A stretch of 60,938 nucleotides of DNA from NCBI GenBank assembly GCA_015057625.1, contig SVDZ01000005.1, forward strand, positions 1 to 60,938, given 5' to 3'. Of the stretch, positions 35,947 through 44,808 are shown one piece after another. The DNA is from Lachnospiraceae bacterium. Its GTDB lineage: Bacteria > Bacillota > Clostridia > Lachnospirales > Lachnospiraceae. Within the stretch, counting starts at the first letter, position 1. Every line of letters begins with the position of its first letter. A program made the translations under genes and the position numbers. The notes beneath the pieces are model-generated. The model did no database searches. It had not been told where the DNA came from and worked only from the letters and a program-made list of their open reading frames with translations.

Positions 35947-36235
35947 ATGGCATCATCCTATCTATTATACGGTACAGCATCAACAAATGTCCTGTATAAC
36001 TGTAACTTAACGTATTCTCAATTACATAGCTTTTATTATTACCAAAGTCTAATTTAACTTTAGTTTCACCACTAGTTATTTTTCCCCAAGCGTCATACTC
36101 TGTAAGACCAATTTTAATTTCACTTGTCTTTAAAAATGGATCAAGGTTAATCTTTTCCGTAACTATTGATACTTGTAATAGTTGTGACAACTACAAGAAT
36201 CATAGCTAAGATACGATTAATAATGTTTTTTTCAC
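35927..36235 (-). pseudogene. frame-disrupted small secreted protein
   Basis: The open 3' part encodes about 80 residues with IGLTEYDAWGKITSGETKVKLDFG and ends YRIIDRMMPYVNDKR. In the neighbouring frame just upstream lies a signal-peptide-like stretch (MILVVVTTITSINSYG from an ATG at 36203). The two join if one A is removed from the AAAA run at 36153-36156. A further change in the A-run near 36227-36232 would extend it to a GTG at 36235. YDAWG also occurs in the Rhs core, but this short match does not prove an Rhs origin. Confidence 0.4.
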
Positions 36236-36302
36236 AACGTTTTGTATTATATACTATAACGTCTCATTAAACAATTCTTATATTAGTATAGAAAGAAAAA
36301 AC

Positions 36303-36330
36303 TTGACAAATCCATTTTTTTTGGTAAATT
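36303..36330 (+). promoter_or_regulatory. candidate promoter of the wall hydrolase gene
   Basis: A perfect -35 TTGACA (36303-36308) and a -10-like TAAATT (36325-36330) are 16 bp apart. The start point would fall close to the first WalR half-site. Confidence 0.5.
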
Positions 36331-36336
36331 AGTAAG

Positions 36337-36364
36337 TGTAATAATTTTGTAATAAATTTGTAAC
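36337..36364 (+). promoter_or_regulatory. three tandem WalR half-sites
   Basis: TGTAAT (36337-36342), TGTAAT (36348-36353) and TGTAAC (36359-36364) are each separated by exactly 5 bases. The WalR box is TGTWAH-N5-TGTWAH, so these make two overlapping perfect boxes on one helix face. TGTTAC at 36382-36387 is one more half-site match, out of phase by one base. Confidence 0.7.
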
Positions 36365-36432
36365 TGAAATGATATTAAGATTGTTACATATCTTAAACAT
36401 CTTTTCATTCAAAGAAATATTTGGAGGTAGTT

Positions 36433-37230
36433 TTGAAACAGAAATTATACAGTTTAGTTTTACTTACTTCCCTTTTTACATTATCAGGGATAGCAAGTAT
36501 AACCGCTGCAGAGACAACAGAAACAACTACACAGGCTGAAGCAACTACAGTTGAAAGTACTACTGAAATTACTACATCAGAAGATGTGACTATCGAAGAG
36601 TCTACTACAGTACAGCCAATCATAACAAAAAAGATTAAGAAAACTATTAAAGTTGGTAAGACATATTCAGTTAAGAAGAAATTAAAGATTAAAAATACTT
36701 CTTTAAGTGATTACTCTTTCACTTCTTCTAATAACAAGGTTTCCATTGAGAATGGTGTTGTTACAGGATTAAAGTCAGGTAAGGCTACTGTTACAGTAAC
36801 AAATGAAAATGATCAGGTTGTTGGAAAGATTAAGTTCAAAATCAAGAAGAATTACACTGAAGAAGAATTAAAGTATATGTCTTCTATCATTTTCTGCGAA
36901 GCAGGCGGAGAGTGTTATGCAGGTAAACTTGCAGTTGGTATCGTAGTTCTTAACAGAATGAAATCTTCATTATATCCAAACGATATGAAGTCAGTTCTTT
37001 ACCAGCGTTACCAGTTCACTCCTACTAGAAATGGAGCTATGGCAAAAGCATTATCAATGTATGACAATGGTAAATTACCAAAGAAATGTATCAAAGCAGC
37101 AAAGGAAGTTTTAAACGGTAGAACTTCAGTAGAATACAAATCAAAAACATATGACTTAAACGGTTTCCTTTTCTTTAGCCGTTACGTACCTAGAGCAAAG
37201 CTCAGAATTCAGCATCATATGTTCAAGTAA
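36433..37230 (+). CDS. secreted SleB-type cell wall hydrolase with Ig-like domain
   Basis: A 265-residue exported protein. The start is TTG at 36433, five bases after GGAGG. It has a signal peptide (about 1-25), a Thr/Glu-rich linker to about residue 65, a BIG2-like domain (about 70-135) and a C-terminal hydrolase_2 (SleB/CwlJ) domain from about 140. That domain includes the presumed catalytic glutamate region MSSIIFCEAGGE and then LAVGIVVLNRMKS and YQFTPTRNG. It should cut peptidoglycan outside the membrane. WalR half-sites in front fit control by the WalRK wall-stress system. A spore-germination role is possible but not supported by its neighbours. Confidence 0.88.
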   Translation: MKQKLYSLVLLTSLFTLSGIASITAAETTETTTQAEATTVESTTEITTSEDVTIEESTTVQPIITKKIKKTIKVGKTYSVKKKLKIKNTSLSDYSFTSSNNKVSIENGVVTGLKSGKATVTVTNENDQVVGKIKFKIKKNYTEEELKYMSSIIFCEAGGECYAGKLAVGIVVLNRMKSSLYPNDMKSVLYQRYQFTPTRNGAMAKALSMYDNGKLPKKCIKAAKEVLNGRTSVEYKSKTYDLNGFLFFSRYVPRAKLRIQHHMFK

Positions 37231-37231
37231 T

Positions 37232-37262
37232 AAAAAAGCACTAACTTAGTTAGTGCTTTTTT
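37232..37262 (+). terminator. terminator of the wall hydrolase gene
   Basis: The arms GCACTAAC and GTTAGTGC flank TTA, with six A before and six T after. It could act on both strands. Confidence 0.92.
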
Positions 37263-37334
37263 ATTGTCTACATTTTTATAACTCGCCCACGAGTCTAACT
37301 CCGAAATGCGCGTCAGCTCTGTTACACTTTCCCT

Positions 37335-38621
37335 TTATCTGACGCGTATCTTTACAGATTTCATTTTCAAATACCATGTTTCACTATTAATTTGATCATC
37401 ATGTAACATATATAACACGATTTTAAGTTTTTTACCTTTGTATGATTTCAAATTAAGTTTTTTGAAAGTAAATTTACCTTTCTTGTCTGATTTTACAGTC
37501 TTAATCTTTTTTCCACCTGCAGTCATCAATACTACTTTGGCTTTCTTTTCTGTAACACCGGATATTTTTTTAGTAGAAGCTTTTATCTTATTAATTTTCT
37601 TTATTACTAATTTCTTTTTTGTCTTCTGACCAATTACCTCATTAGCAATCCACCAATTTGGAACCTCTTCTGGCAATTTCTTTTTAAATTCTTTTTCTGA
37701 AATATAGTTACCGTGAAAATCTGAATATTCAAGGCTTAACAAATCAAGATTTTTCATGTTCGGTAACTTTGACAATTTATTATTTGATGCATCAATAACT
37801 TGTAGTCGAGTCAATTTCTCTATAGCTGATAAATCACTTATTCGATTATCTGCTACATTTAAACTTTCCAAATCCACGCATTTTTCTATTCCATTTAAGT
37901 TTGTTAATTTATTTTTTGAAACGTATAAACTTGTTAAATTTGTAAGATTTTCTATCCCCTTTAAACTTGTTAATTTATTTCCTGAAACATCTAAACTTGT
38001 TAGTTTTGTCAAGTTTCCAATACCTGAAAGGTTGTTTAATCCACAACTATACAAATACACCCCCTCAAGATTTGTAAGACCTGTTACCAATGATAAATCA
38101 CAGAAATTGCATTTACTAATCGAAAGTGATTTAAGGTTAGTTAATTCCTTTATATCTGACCAATCCTCCAAAACTACATTTTTTATTTTAAGTGTTTCCA
38201 AATTTGAAAGTGACTTTAACTGATTAATATTTTTTAAACTACCATTTCTAATTGAAATATTATTTAAATTAGATATTTTATCCAGACCCTCCAAGCTTTT
38301 CAAACCCTTAATTGACATATTCAACCTATATAAATTTACACATTTCTCAATCCCCTTAAGATTTTTAACGGGCACATCTACTTCGATTCCACGAATATCT
38401 TTCAAATCACTTTCAGTGAGTTTTTCATCATCCTCTAATTCAAGTTCATCTTTAATTGCTTCATATAAATTTTTGTCCGGTATCCCTGTCTCATCATTGG
38501 CAACAATCTTGCTTTTAGCGCTTACAATTGTAGGTGCAGTCACTCCGGAAAATGCCAAGGATGCCGCTAAAGCCAACGCACATATTCCTTTACCGTAATT
38601 CATTTTAATGCTTTTTCTCAT
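37335..38621 (-). CDS. secreted leucine-rich-repeat (internalin-like) protein
   Basis: A 428-residue exported protein. It has a signal peptide (about 1-36) and a cap region with IRGIEVDVPVKNLKGIEKC. About ten leucine-rich repeats of 21-23 residues lie between about 65 and 300, for example NLTKLTSLDVSGNKLTSLKG. A lysine-rich beta domain (about 330-428, VLMTAGGKKIKTVKSDKKGKF) ends the protein. The very basic C-terminus could bind wall polymers ionically, and no LPXTG motif is present. AAGGAGAG precedes the chosen ATG; a TTG two codons upstream is an alternative. It probably mediates protein binding at the surface. Confidence 0.88.
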   Translation of the reverse strand: MRKSIKMNYGKGICALALAASLAFSGVTAPTIVSAKSKIVANDETGIPDKNLYEAIKDELELEDDEKLTESDLKDIRGIEVDVPVKNLKGIEKCVNLYRLNMSIKGLKSLEGLDKISNLNNISIRNGSLKNINQLKSLSNLETLKIKNVVLEDWSDIKELTNLKSLSISKCNFCDLSLVTGLTNLEGVYLYSCGLNNLSGIGNLTKLTSLDVSGNKLTSLKGIENLTNLTSLYVSKNKLTNLNGIEKCVDLESLNVADNRISDLSAIEKLTRLQVIDASNNKLSKLPNMKNLDLLSLEYSDFHGNYISEKEFKKKLPEEVPNWWIANEVIGQKTKKKLVIKKINKIKASTKKISGVTEKKAKVVLMTAGGKKIKTVKSDKKGKFTFKKLNLKSYKGKKLKIVLYMLHDDQINSETWYLKMKSVKIRVR

Positions 38622-38803
38622 ACCCAACTCTCTCCTTACTTATAATTTCGAGAAATCCAAACTCCCCTTTTGTTGATTCTCTTATATTTATAAACGAAAG
38701 AATTTTTAAATTTATTGCTATATGGAAAAATTATTATATTTTTTTATATATTTATAATGTATATATTTATTTAATAAGCAATACTTTCACTATCATAAAA
38801 CTA

Positions 38804-39958
38804 TTATATCAAAAAAATAGCATTCAACATTTTTTCATAAGAATACTCACGGCCCTTGGCTATAAGTTCTTCCATATGCTTAAGATTCAGATCAGAATGT
38901 TCTACTTCTCTTGAATATTTATATACAATGCTGGTTTGAGTTGGCATGTCTAATTTTCTGTTTGCCGCAAGCCAAACTGCGTGATCGATTTCCATAATAT
39001 TGAGGAGATTCACTATACAGAATCTGATTTTTGTATACAAATCTCCATCATAAACAGCTCCAAGCATGTACACATAAACAAAATAGTGCAACAGATTGAG
39101 ATACTCCTGCTCTCTTACGGTATAATATCCTTGGAATTCCTCTTTATTGCAAATATATGTATCTACATCTTCCTCGTACAACGATTCCCTACATGCAGAC
39201 ATAAATGCCGGCCATCCCTTATTTAACACTTCAAGGAAGAACAGATTGTCAAAGATATCTCTTCTTGCATGCATTCCTTTTTCATAGTTATTCTTATATT
39301 TTTCAAAAATATCATTGGCTGTCTTATAAAAATCCTTTGACGAATATTTTTCGAGCAGCTCATCAATTTCAAATACCTTTCCGTTTTTAATTCTATTCTG
39401 AATATCGTGAGCTGTGGCAAGTAAAAATCCCATCTTATATCTTAAGGAATATTCTTCATTTTTTAAAACTTCAAAATACAAATCTCTTATTTCAAGCAGC
39501 TTTGTGTACAATAAGAAATCAAAATAGTCATACTGCTCTTCCGGCAAATCCCTTTCTGTGGAAATTAATTTTGGAAGTTTTTCCTCCTCCAAAATAATCT
39601 TTGCAGCCTCAGGACAAGAAAGTGACAACGAAAGTTCTCTGACATTTTCAAACTCCTCGTAATGTCTTGGATATCTTCTACAGGTTTTGCATAGACTATC
39701 CTTACCTGCCTCGGCATAGATATCACAAAGATTATCTTCATTTAAAAAGGCACATCTCTTTCTGTCATCCTGAAGAAAAACGCCTTCTTCCCAATCTATA
39801 CTGTTGGCCAGTCTGTTTCCAAAAGGCGTATCCAGCTTTGAATACTTGTCCAATGACTTCTTATCTATTACTATCTGCCAGCCGGCACAACAAGTGTCCG
39901 GACATTTGTCGGCTACGCATTTAAACTTTTCATAATATTTCGGGTATATGTATTCCAT
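38804..39958 (-). CDS. fliB: FliB-like flagellin lysine N-methylase
   Basis: A 384-residue cytosolic protein with the cysteine-rich FliB N-terminus. The cysteines occur in FKCVADKCPDTCCAGWQIVIDK, then RCAFLNEDNLCDIY and SLCKTCRRYPRHYEE, and a last conserved one in LSCPEAA. The cysteines probably bind an iron-sulfur cluster, and known family members methylate surface lysines of flagellin. No flagellar genes are nearby, so it stands apart from its substrate. GGAGACTAAAAACT lies before the ATG. The rest of the protein is helical, with YTVREQEYLNLLHYFVYVYMLG. Confidence 0.82.
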   Translation of the reverse strand: MEYIYPKYYEKFKCVADKCPDTCCAGWQIVIDKKSLDKYSKLDTPFGNRLANSIDWEEGVFLQDDRKRCAFLNEDNLCDIYAEAGKDSLCKTCRRYPRHYEEFENVRELSLSLSCPEAAKIILEEEKLPKLISTERDLPEEQYDYFDFLLYTKLLEIRDLYFEVLKNEEYSLRYKMGFLLATAHDIQNRIKNGKVFEIDELLEKYSSKDFYKTANDIFEKYKNNYEKGMHARRDIFDNLFFLEVLNKGWPAFMSACRESLYEEDVDTYICNKEEFQGYYTVREQEYLNLLHYFVYVYMLGAVYDGDLYTKIRFCIVNLLNIMEIDHAVWLAANRKLDMPTQTSIVYKYSREVEHSDLNLKHMEELIAKGREYSYEKMLNAIFLI

Positions 39959-39992
39959 AGTTTTTAGTCTCCATATTTAACTTTTCTTTATT

Positions 39993-40136
39993 ATTCATGA
40001 ATTCATTTAATTTTCCATGAATACTTTTATTTTTCATGAATACTTTTATTTTCCATGAATACTTTTATTTTTCATGAATTCATTTTAATGTTCATGAGTT
40101 TATTAATTTTTCATGAGTGTAATTATTTTCCATACT
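39993..40136. repeat. tandem repeat, about 20-bp TTCATGAATACTTTTATT units
   Basis: About seven to eight diverged copies of a unit containing T(T/C)CATGA(A/G) followed by an AT-rich tail occur head to tail. There are no unique spacers. The remainder of the gap 39959-40376 holds a bidirectional terminator and short AT-rich direct repeats (TTGCAATTTAC-like), with no gene. Confidence 0.75.
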
Positions 40137-40265
40137 TATATCCATTATTTATGAATGAATTTTATTTCATACGAATATGTAATTAACACTCCCGATAAAC
40201 ATAATACCACGATTAAACAATTTTTTTAAGTAAGCTCAATAAATTTTACTTGACTCGTCGCGGAG

Positions 40266-40314
40266 CAAAAAAACTGCTGCGTCGGTCAATTACGACTAAC
40301 GCAGCACTTTTTTT
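40266..40314 (-). terminator. bidirectional terminator after the metalloprotease gene
   Basis: The 8-bp arms TGCTGCGT and ACGCAGCA have T-runs of seven on both strands. On the minus strand it ends the gene finishing at 40377. Confidence 0.85.
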
Positions 40315-40376
40315 AACTTATGTGCAATTTACTAATTGCAATTTACAATTTACCACTTGTAATTTGCATCTATTAT

Positions 40377-43300
40377 TTACTTGTTGTACAACTGCAATTC
40401 ATACAATCTTGCTGTACCTGATCCGCCATTGTCAGCATTAAACACTTTAAATACAATGTATCTTGCTGTCTGTGAACCAATGTTGTAAGAAGAAATTGCA
40501 TTGTTATTATTTACCTGATAATCAACTGAAGTCCAGTTCTTATTATCATTCGAAATAAGAATCTCCCACTCAGTTGTATTTCCATAGCCCTCTTTACTTG
40601 ATGTATTGTAAAGTGTGTATGTGTTAAATGTCTTTGATGAGCCAAGATCAATCTTTACGAAATGCTGAGCACCTGTGAGGGCGTATTCCTGATTGCTTAC
40701 GCTACCTGATGTTGCACACCATTTTGTAGACAAATCGCCATCAATGAACTTAGAAGCAGCCTCAGAATCTTTAACATATCCTGATGTTCCAATAACTGTT
40801 GCTCCACTTAAAAGATTTGTTCCGCTTGTTACATTTGAAGAAAGTTTAGCATGTGTAGTATTTCCGTGCTGCTTTCCAACGTACATTGGATAATCCAGAT
40901 TTGGTAATCCCGGTACATTTTCTGTCATCCAGTTGTCTTCATAGTACTTGAATCCTGTAAATGCCCAAGTTCCATTCTGAAGTTCCTGCACGTAATGTAA
41001 ACGGAGCGATTCGATACAATCATATCCTGTAATTCTTCTAACCACCTCATTCCATGGAGTTCCTACTGTATATGGGTTGTCATCATATTTTGTATTCGGA
41101 TTGTCCTTTAACAGATTGTTAAGGCTGTCAATCAATCCGTATGTAATATTTCCGTTCGAATCTTTTCTTGATGGATATCTTGCATCCATGTATGCGAAGA
41201 ACCATTTGTTATTTCCGTATGCTTCATAACCCCAATCCTGGAGTGATGTGTCATTTGCAAAGTACACCTGAACATTTTCAGGGTATGCCCAATGGTAATA
41301 ACGGAATCCACCGTAGTTTGCCATATTTTCAACCCACCATGCCGGACCTGAAGAAGATACATTTCCGTACTGCTGTGTAACATGTGTAAGTTCGTGTGTA
41401 AAGTATCCAACTCCGCCTGTGGCATTATTATTCATCCATGCTGTAGCTATAACAACAGTGTTTCCTGCAGTATAAGCTACTCCGTCATAGCCCTGGTCAG
41501 CATTAATAAATACTCTCTTTGGAGCCTTATTCTTTGCAAATCTAACAAACTGTCTTGGATAAATATTGTAGAATGCATCATACAATTCCTGCTTATAACC
41601 TGAAGCTGTAACTTTATCCCAGTCACCTACAAAGAGAGCTTTGAACTCTTTATTTTCAACAGTATTACCCTTAAGGTTAAGAGCTGAAAGCTGGAATCCT
41701 GTTCCGTACTTACCTGTGATTGTAAGTTTGTAATGTTTGTATGTTCCAATCTTATCAACAAGATATGTGTAATCAGAATAGTTTACATCCTTCATACCAC
41801 TCTCAGTTACAGTGTCAATAAGTGTCCAGTTATTACCGTCAGCTGAACCGTAAAGTTGCCATGACTTAACTGTTCTGTTTGCAAATGTAGCATTGTCATT
41901 TGCTGTTCTTAAAGTATAGCTGTAAAGAGTTATGTTCTGCTTCATTGACCATACTATAGATGAAGGTGTTCCTGAAGTAGAGAATAACTTAGTTGAGTCA
42001 TTTGAATCAAACAGGTTTGCCACTCCTTCATTTGTATTGTATCCCTGAACAGTTGTTGCGGATGTATTAACGCCACTAACCTGATTTGTAATATCTTTTC
42101 CTACATTTTCAGTGATGCGTGAAACATCTCCTGTAAGTTTGATTTCAGACATCTGTGATCCATAATAAAGCTTACCATCATCTCCGCTGTCCTTAATCAT
42201 AAGCATAAAATACTGTGCCTGAACTTTTTTATCTGTATTAAATGTGTACTCGCCATAGTTTACGTGAGTAAGTCCACCATTGCTAATCTTTGAAAGTGTA
42301 GTCCAGTTTTCACCATCCATAGAACCGCACAACAACCAGCTGTGAGGATCTCTGAATGTGTAAGATGCAGCATCTCCTGCCAATACAAATGTATAGCTGT
42401 TAAGAACTACCGCTCTCTTCATCTTCCATGCAATAGTAATAGTCGGTGCATCACCTGTAAAGAATTTAGTTCTTGTGTTGTTGTCAAATAAGTTCTCGAT
42501 TCCTTCACCTGATTTACCTGTTGTTGAAGACAAATCAGTGTCGATTGAATCAAAGTAATTTACTAATGAAATATTGCTTGCAACCTCTGAATCTGCAGCC
42601 TCAGACTGAACTCCCGGATTCTTGTACACGTGAGTTGTGGTCTCAGGTGCTTTTGTGGTTTCAGGTGCCTTGGTTGTCTCAACAGGTTTTGTAGTTGTAA
42701 CTTCTCCACCCTTTTTGATAATAATCTGGAATGTATGTCCGTCTACCGCACTCTTTGCCTCAAAAACATTGTACTGCTTTGTGAGTGAAGCATATGAAAG
42801 ATAAATTCCTGCTCCTGCAAATTGCTCCATAAGACTTCCGTTTAATTTAATTTCTGAATAATCAGGCCAAATTGGCTTTGATCCCTCAGCCACATTAGGA
42901 ACGATAAGCATCTGTGTTCCCTGGTCCTCTAATAACTGGAATGAGAACTCATTACTGTTTGCTGCAACAGAATAAATACTTGTTCCAACAGGATAATATG
43001 TAAGCCAGCTGTAATCTGTATTTACAGTATCCTGCTTAGTTGTCTCAGGTGCCTTTGTTGTCTCAGGTGCCTTTGTTGTCTCAGGTGCCTTTGTTGTTTC
43101 AGGTGCTTTTGTTGTTGTCTCCGGCACCTTGGTTGTAGGCTGTATCTCAGTCTCAAGATCTTGATCAACCGGATAAAGAGTGTTAATTAACGGATAATCA
43201 ATTTTCTGATATGCTGGATTGCAAACTGATAAGATATTGTTGTAGAGATAATCATGCCCTGCAATATTAGGCATCATCTTTCTCTGATACAATGTGTCAG

Positions 43301-43784
43301 CCATTCTATATACTGAAGATGTAACAATTGTGCTGTATGTATATGTTCCATCCTTTAATTTTGCATAAGCTCTTATGCTTAAGTTTGCCTGATAAAATGT
43401 CTTAGTTTTAACGAAATCCATAGTCATAATGTATGAAGTTCCGCCTGAAAATGAAGCATAATTTTTTGAAGCTTTTCCGTTCTCCGTAGCTTTAAATGAG
43501 TATACTGCGCTGTTGGAACTTCCAACAACCAAGTCAGAACTCTGAATAGAATCAGTCAGTCCGTATACAAGACCAAACTCTGAAGCCTCTCCTTTTGAAT
43601 CGGCCACAGAATAAACTGTTCTAAAACCTTCCGCAGTAGTGCTTACCTGAAATCCGTTAATCTCAAGTTTCACACTTGTAGCTGCAAAAATCACCCCGGT
43701 GTTAGCAAATCCTGAAATAAAAACAGTGATTGCCAGTAACATTGATAAGACGCATCTAAGTCCTTTTCTTGCTTGACTTATCAT
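40377..43784 (-). CDS. secreted BSP-type metalloprotease with three F5/8 domains
   Basis: An exported protein of 1135 residues with a signal peptide (about 1-33). In order it has the shared module (about 36-185), an APETTK repeat linker (205-255), an unassigned beta domain (260-365) and a second linker. Two F5/8 type C (CBM32-like) domains follow (about 400-560 and 565-720), then a basic-secretory-protein peptidase domain (about 727-960). That domain has H797-E-L-T-H801 (HExxH) followed by PAWWVENMANYGGFRY. A third F5/8 domain ends the protein (about 985-1135). The HExxH motif predicts a zinc protease, and the discoidin-type domains suggest binding to glycans. The ATG follows GGGAGG. Mucin or plant glycoproteins are plausible but unproven targets. 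Confidence 0.88.
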   Translation of the reverse strand: MISQARKGLRCVLSMLLAITVFISGFANTGVIFAATSVKLEINGFQVSTTAEGFRTVYSVADSKGEASEFGLVYGLTDSIQSSDLVVGSSNSAVYSFKATENGKASKNYASFSGGTSYIMTMDFVKTKTFYQANLSIRAYAKLKDGTYTYSTIVTSSVYRMADTLYQRKMMPNIAGHDYLYNNILSVCNPAYQKIDYPLINTLYPVDQDLETEIQPTTKVPETTTKAPETTKAPETTKAPETTKAPETTKQDTVNTDYSWLTYYPVGTSIYSVAANSNEFSFQLLEDQGTQMLIVPNVAEGSKPIWPDYSEIKLNGSLMEQFAGAGIYLSYASLTKQYNVFEAKSAVDGHTFQIIIKKGGEVTTTKPVETTKAPETTKAPETTTHVYKNPGVQSEAADSEVASNISLVNYFDSIDTDLSSTTGKSGEGIENLFDNNTRTKFFTGDAPTITIAWKMKRAVVLNSYTFVLAGDAASYTFRDPHSWLLCGSMDGENWTTLSKISNGGLTHVNYGEYTFNTDKKVQAQYFMLMIKDSGDDGKLYYGSQMSEIKLTGDVSRITENVGKDITNQVSGVNTSATTVQGYNTNEGVANLFDSNDSTKLFSTSGTPSSIVWSMKQNITLYSYTLRTANDNATFANRTVKSWQLYGSADGNNWTLIDTVTESGMKDVNYSDYTYLVDKIGTYKHYKLTITGKYGTGFQLSALNLKGNTVENKEFKALFVGDWDKVTASGYKQELYDAFYNIYPRQFVRFAKNKAPKRVFINADQGYDGVAYTAGNTVVIATAWMNNNATGGVGYFTHELTHVTQQYGNVSSSGPAWWVENMANYGGFRYYHWAYPENVQVYFANDTSLQDWGYEAYGNNKWFFAYMDARYPSRKDSNGNITYGLIDSLNNLLKDNPNTKYDDNPYTVGTPWNEVVRRITGYDCIESLRLHYVQELQNGTWAFTGFKYYEDNWMTENVPGLPNLDYPMYVGKQHGNTTHAKLSSNVTSGTNLLSGATVIGTSGYVKDSEAASKFIDGDLSTKWCATSGSVSNQEYALTGAQHFVKIDLGSSKTFNTYTLYNTSSKEGYGNTTEWEILISNDNKNWTSVDYQVNNNNAISSYNIGSQTARYIVFKVFNADNGGSGTARLYELQLYNK

Positions 43785-43932
43785 AATAATCCTCCCTTTT
43801 TATTTAATTGTTTCTTTTAGAGCATTTTATACTCTTTTCCGAACTTTACCCACTTTTACTAGTTTATAATTTTTTCTAAAAATAATCAATGGATATGCAC
43901 TAAAAAACCTCTGGAATGCCGCAAAAAAATAT

Positions 43933-43976
43933 AAAAAAAAGAGACCCCTGCAAACCCAATCGTTTACAGAAACCTC
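43933..43976 (-). terminator. terminator of the flavodoxin gene
   Basis: On the minus strand a long stem (GAG with CTC outside, CTGTAAAC with GTTTGCAG inside) is followed by eight T. The rest of 43785-44049 shows no gene. Confidence 0.8.
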
Positions 43977-44049
43977 CTTATAATCATTTTATCATTCTTT
44001 TTTATAAATCAGATGGCTCATCACTTCCATCTGATATATATCGTATAAT

Positions 44050-44550
44050 TTATACCCAGTTTTCTACTGCCTTTTTAGCTGTTCCAAGAGCATCATCTTT
44101 AATAGCCAATCCTCTCTCTACTACAGCGCCCGGACAAATTCTCTTAATGTCATCTACACTCTGTCCAAATCCGTCGCCCTCATGAGTACAAAACGGTTTA
44201 ATATTTTTTCCTGAGAAATTATAGTGCTCTAAGAACGTAAATACATGCATTGGCATCGTTCCGCAATAATTTGGGAAACCAATATATACAGTACTATAAT
44301 CCTCAATACTGTCCAGATATTTTTTAACTTCTGGGCGCGCATCATTATATAAATCTGCTTTTGCTTCTTCCATGCAAACATCATATTTTGAAGAATATGG
44401 ATTACTTGGTTCAATCTTGAAACTGTCAGCTCCTGTCACATCTTCAATCATAGATGCAATCTTTTCAGTATTACCTACTCCTACTTTACGTATGTCTCCC
44501 CCAAAATAGTTTTCGTCAGCTCTTGAATAATATAAAACTAACTCTGCCAT
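44050..44550 (-). CDS. flavodoxin
   Basis: A 166-residue cytosolic flavoprotein. It opens MAELVLYYSRADENYF, and VGVGNTEKIASMI forms the FMN phosphate site region. YIGFPNYCGTMPMHVFTFLEHYNF and FCTHEGDGFG give the isoalloxazine-binding loops. It resembles the flavodoxin_4 group found in many gut Firmicutes rather than classical short-chain flavodoxins. It could carry low-potential electrons or assist a reductase. AAGGAG precedes the ATG. Upstream (44551-44808) are TTGTTAATC direct repeats and AT-rich promoter DNA but no gene. Confidence 0.85.
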   Translation of the reverse strand: MAELVLYYSRADENYFGGDIRKVGVGNTEKIASMIEDVTGADSFKIEPSNPYSSKYDVCMEEAKADLYNDARPEVKKYLDSIEDYSTVYIGFPNYCGTMPMHVFTFLEHYNFSGKNIKPFCTHEGDGFGQSVDDIKRICPGAVVERGLAIKDDALGTAKKAVENWV

Positions 44551-44808
44551 CTATACTCCTTTCTGACATATATAAGCTAAGATTACAAGTATTTCGTCAA
44601 TCACTAATTGTAAATAAAGTATTAACAAAAGATTAACAATTTGTTTTATCTTTAGTATGTAATGATACAGTGAAATTATGAAAAAAGTATGTCTTTTTTA
44701 GTTTTTTTTATATATTGTAGATTTTTTGCATTTTTCTGTAGTTTTTTTCGCATACACATAGCAGATTTGTAACTTGCTCGTGAAGACTACTTGCAGATTT
44801 TTCATTTT

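Noticed and set aside
39993..40136. CRISPR-like repeat
   Set aside because: The 20-bp units are directly adjacent and imperfect, with no spacers.
44620..44645. Rex site before flavodoxin (TTGTTAA occurring twice)
   Set aside because: The two halves are direct, not inverted, repeats and so do not form the Rex operator.
44681..44702. Terminator AAAAAAG-TATGT-CTTTTTT after map
   Set aside because: The stem is only A-T pairs plus one G-C and lies over 100 bp past the stop codon; too weak to call.
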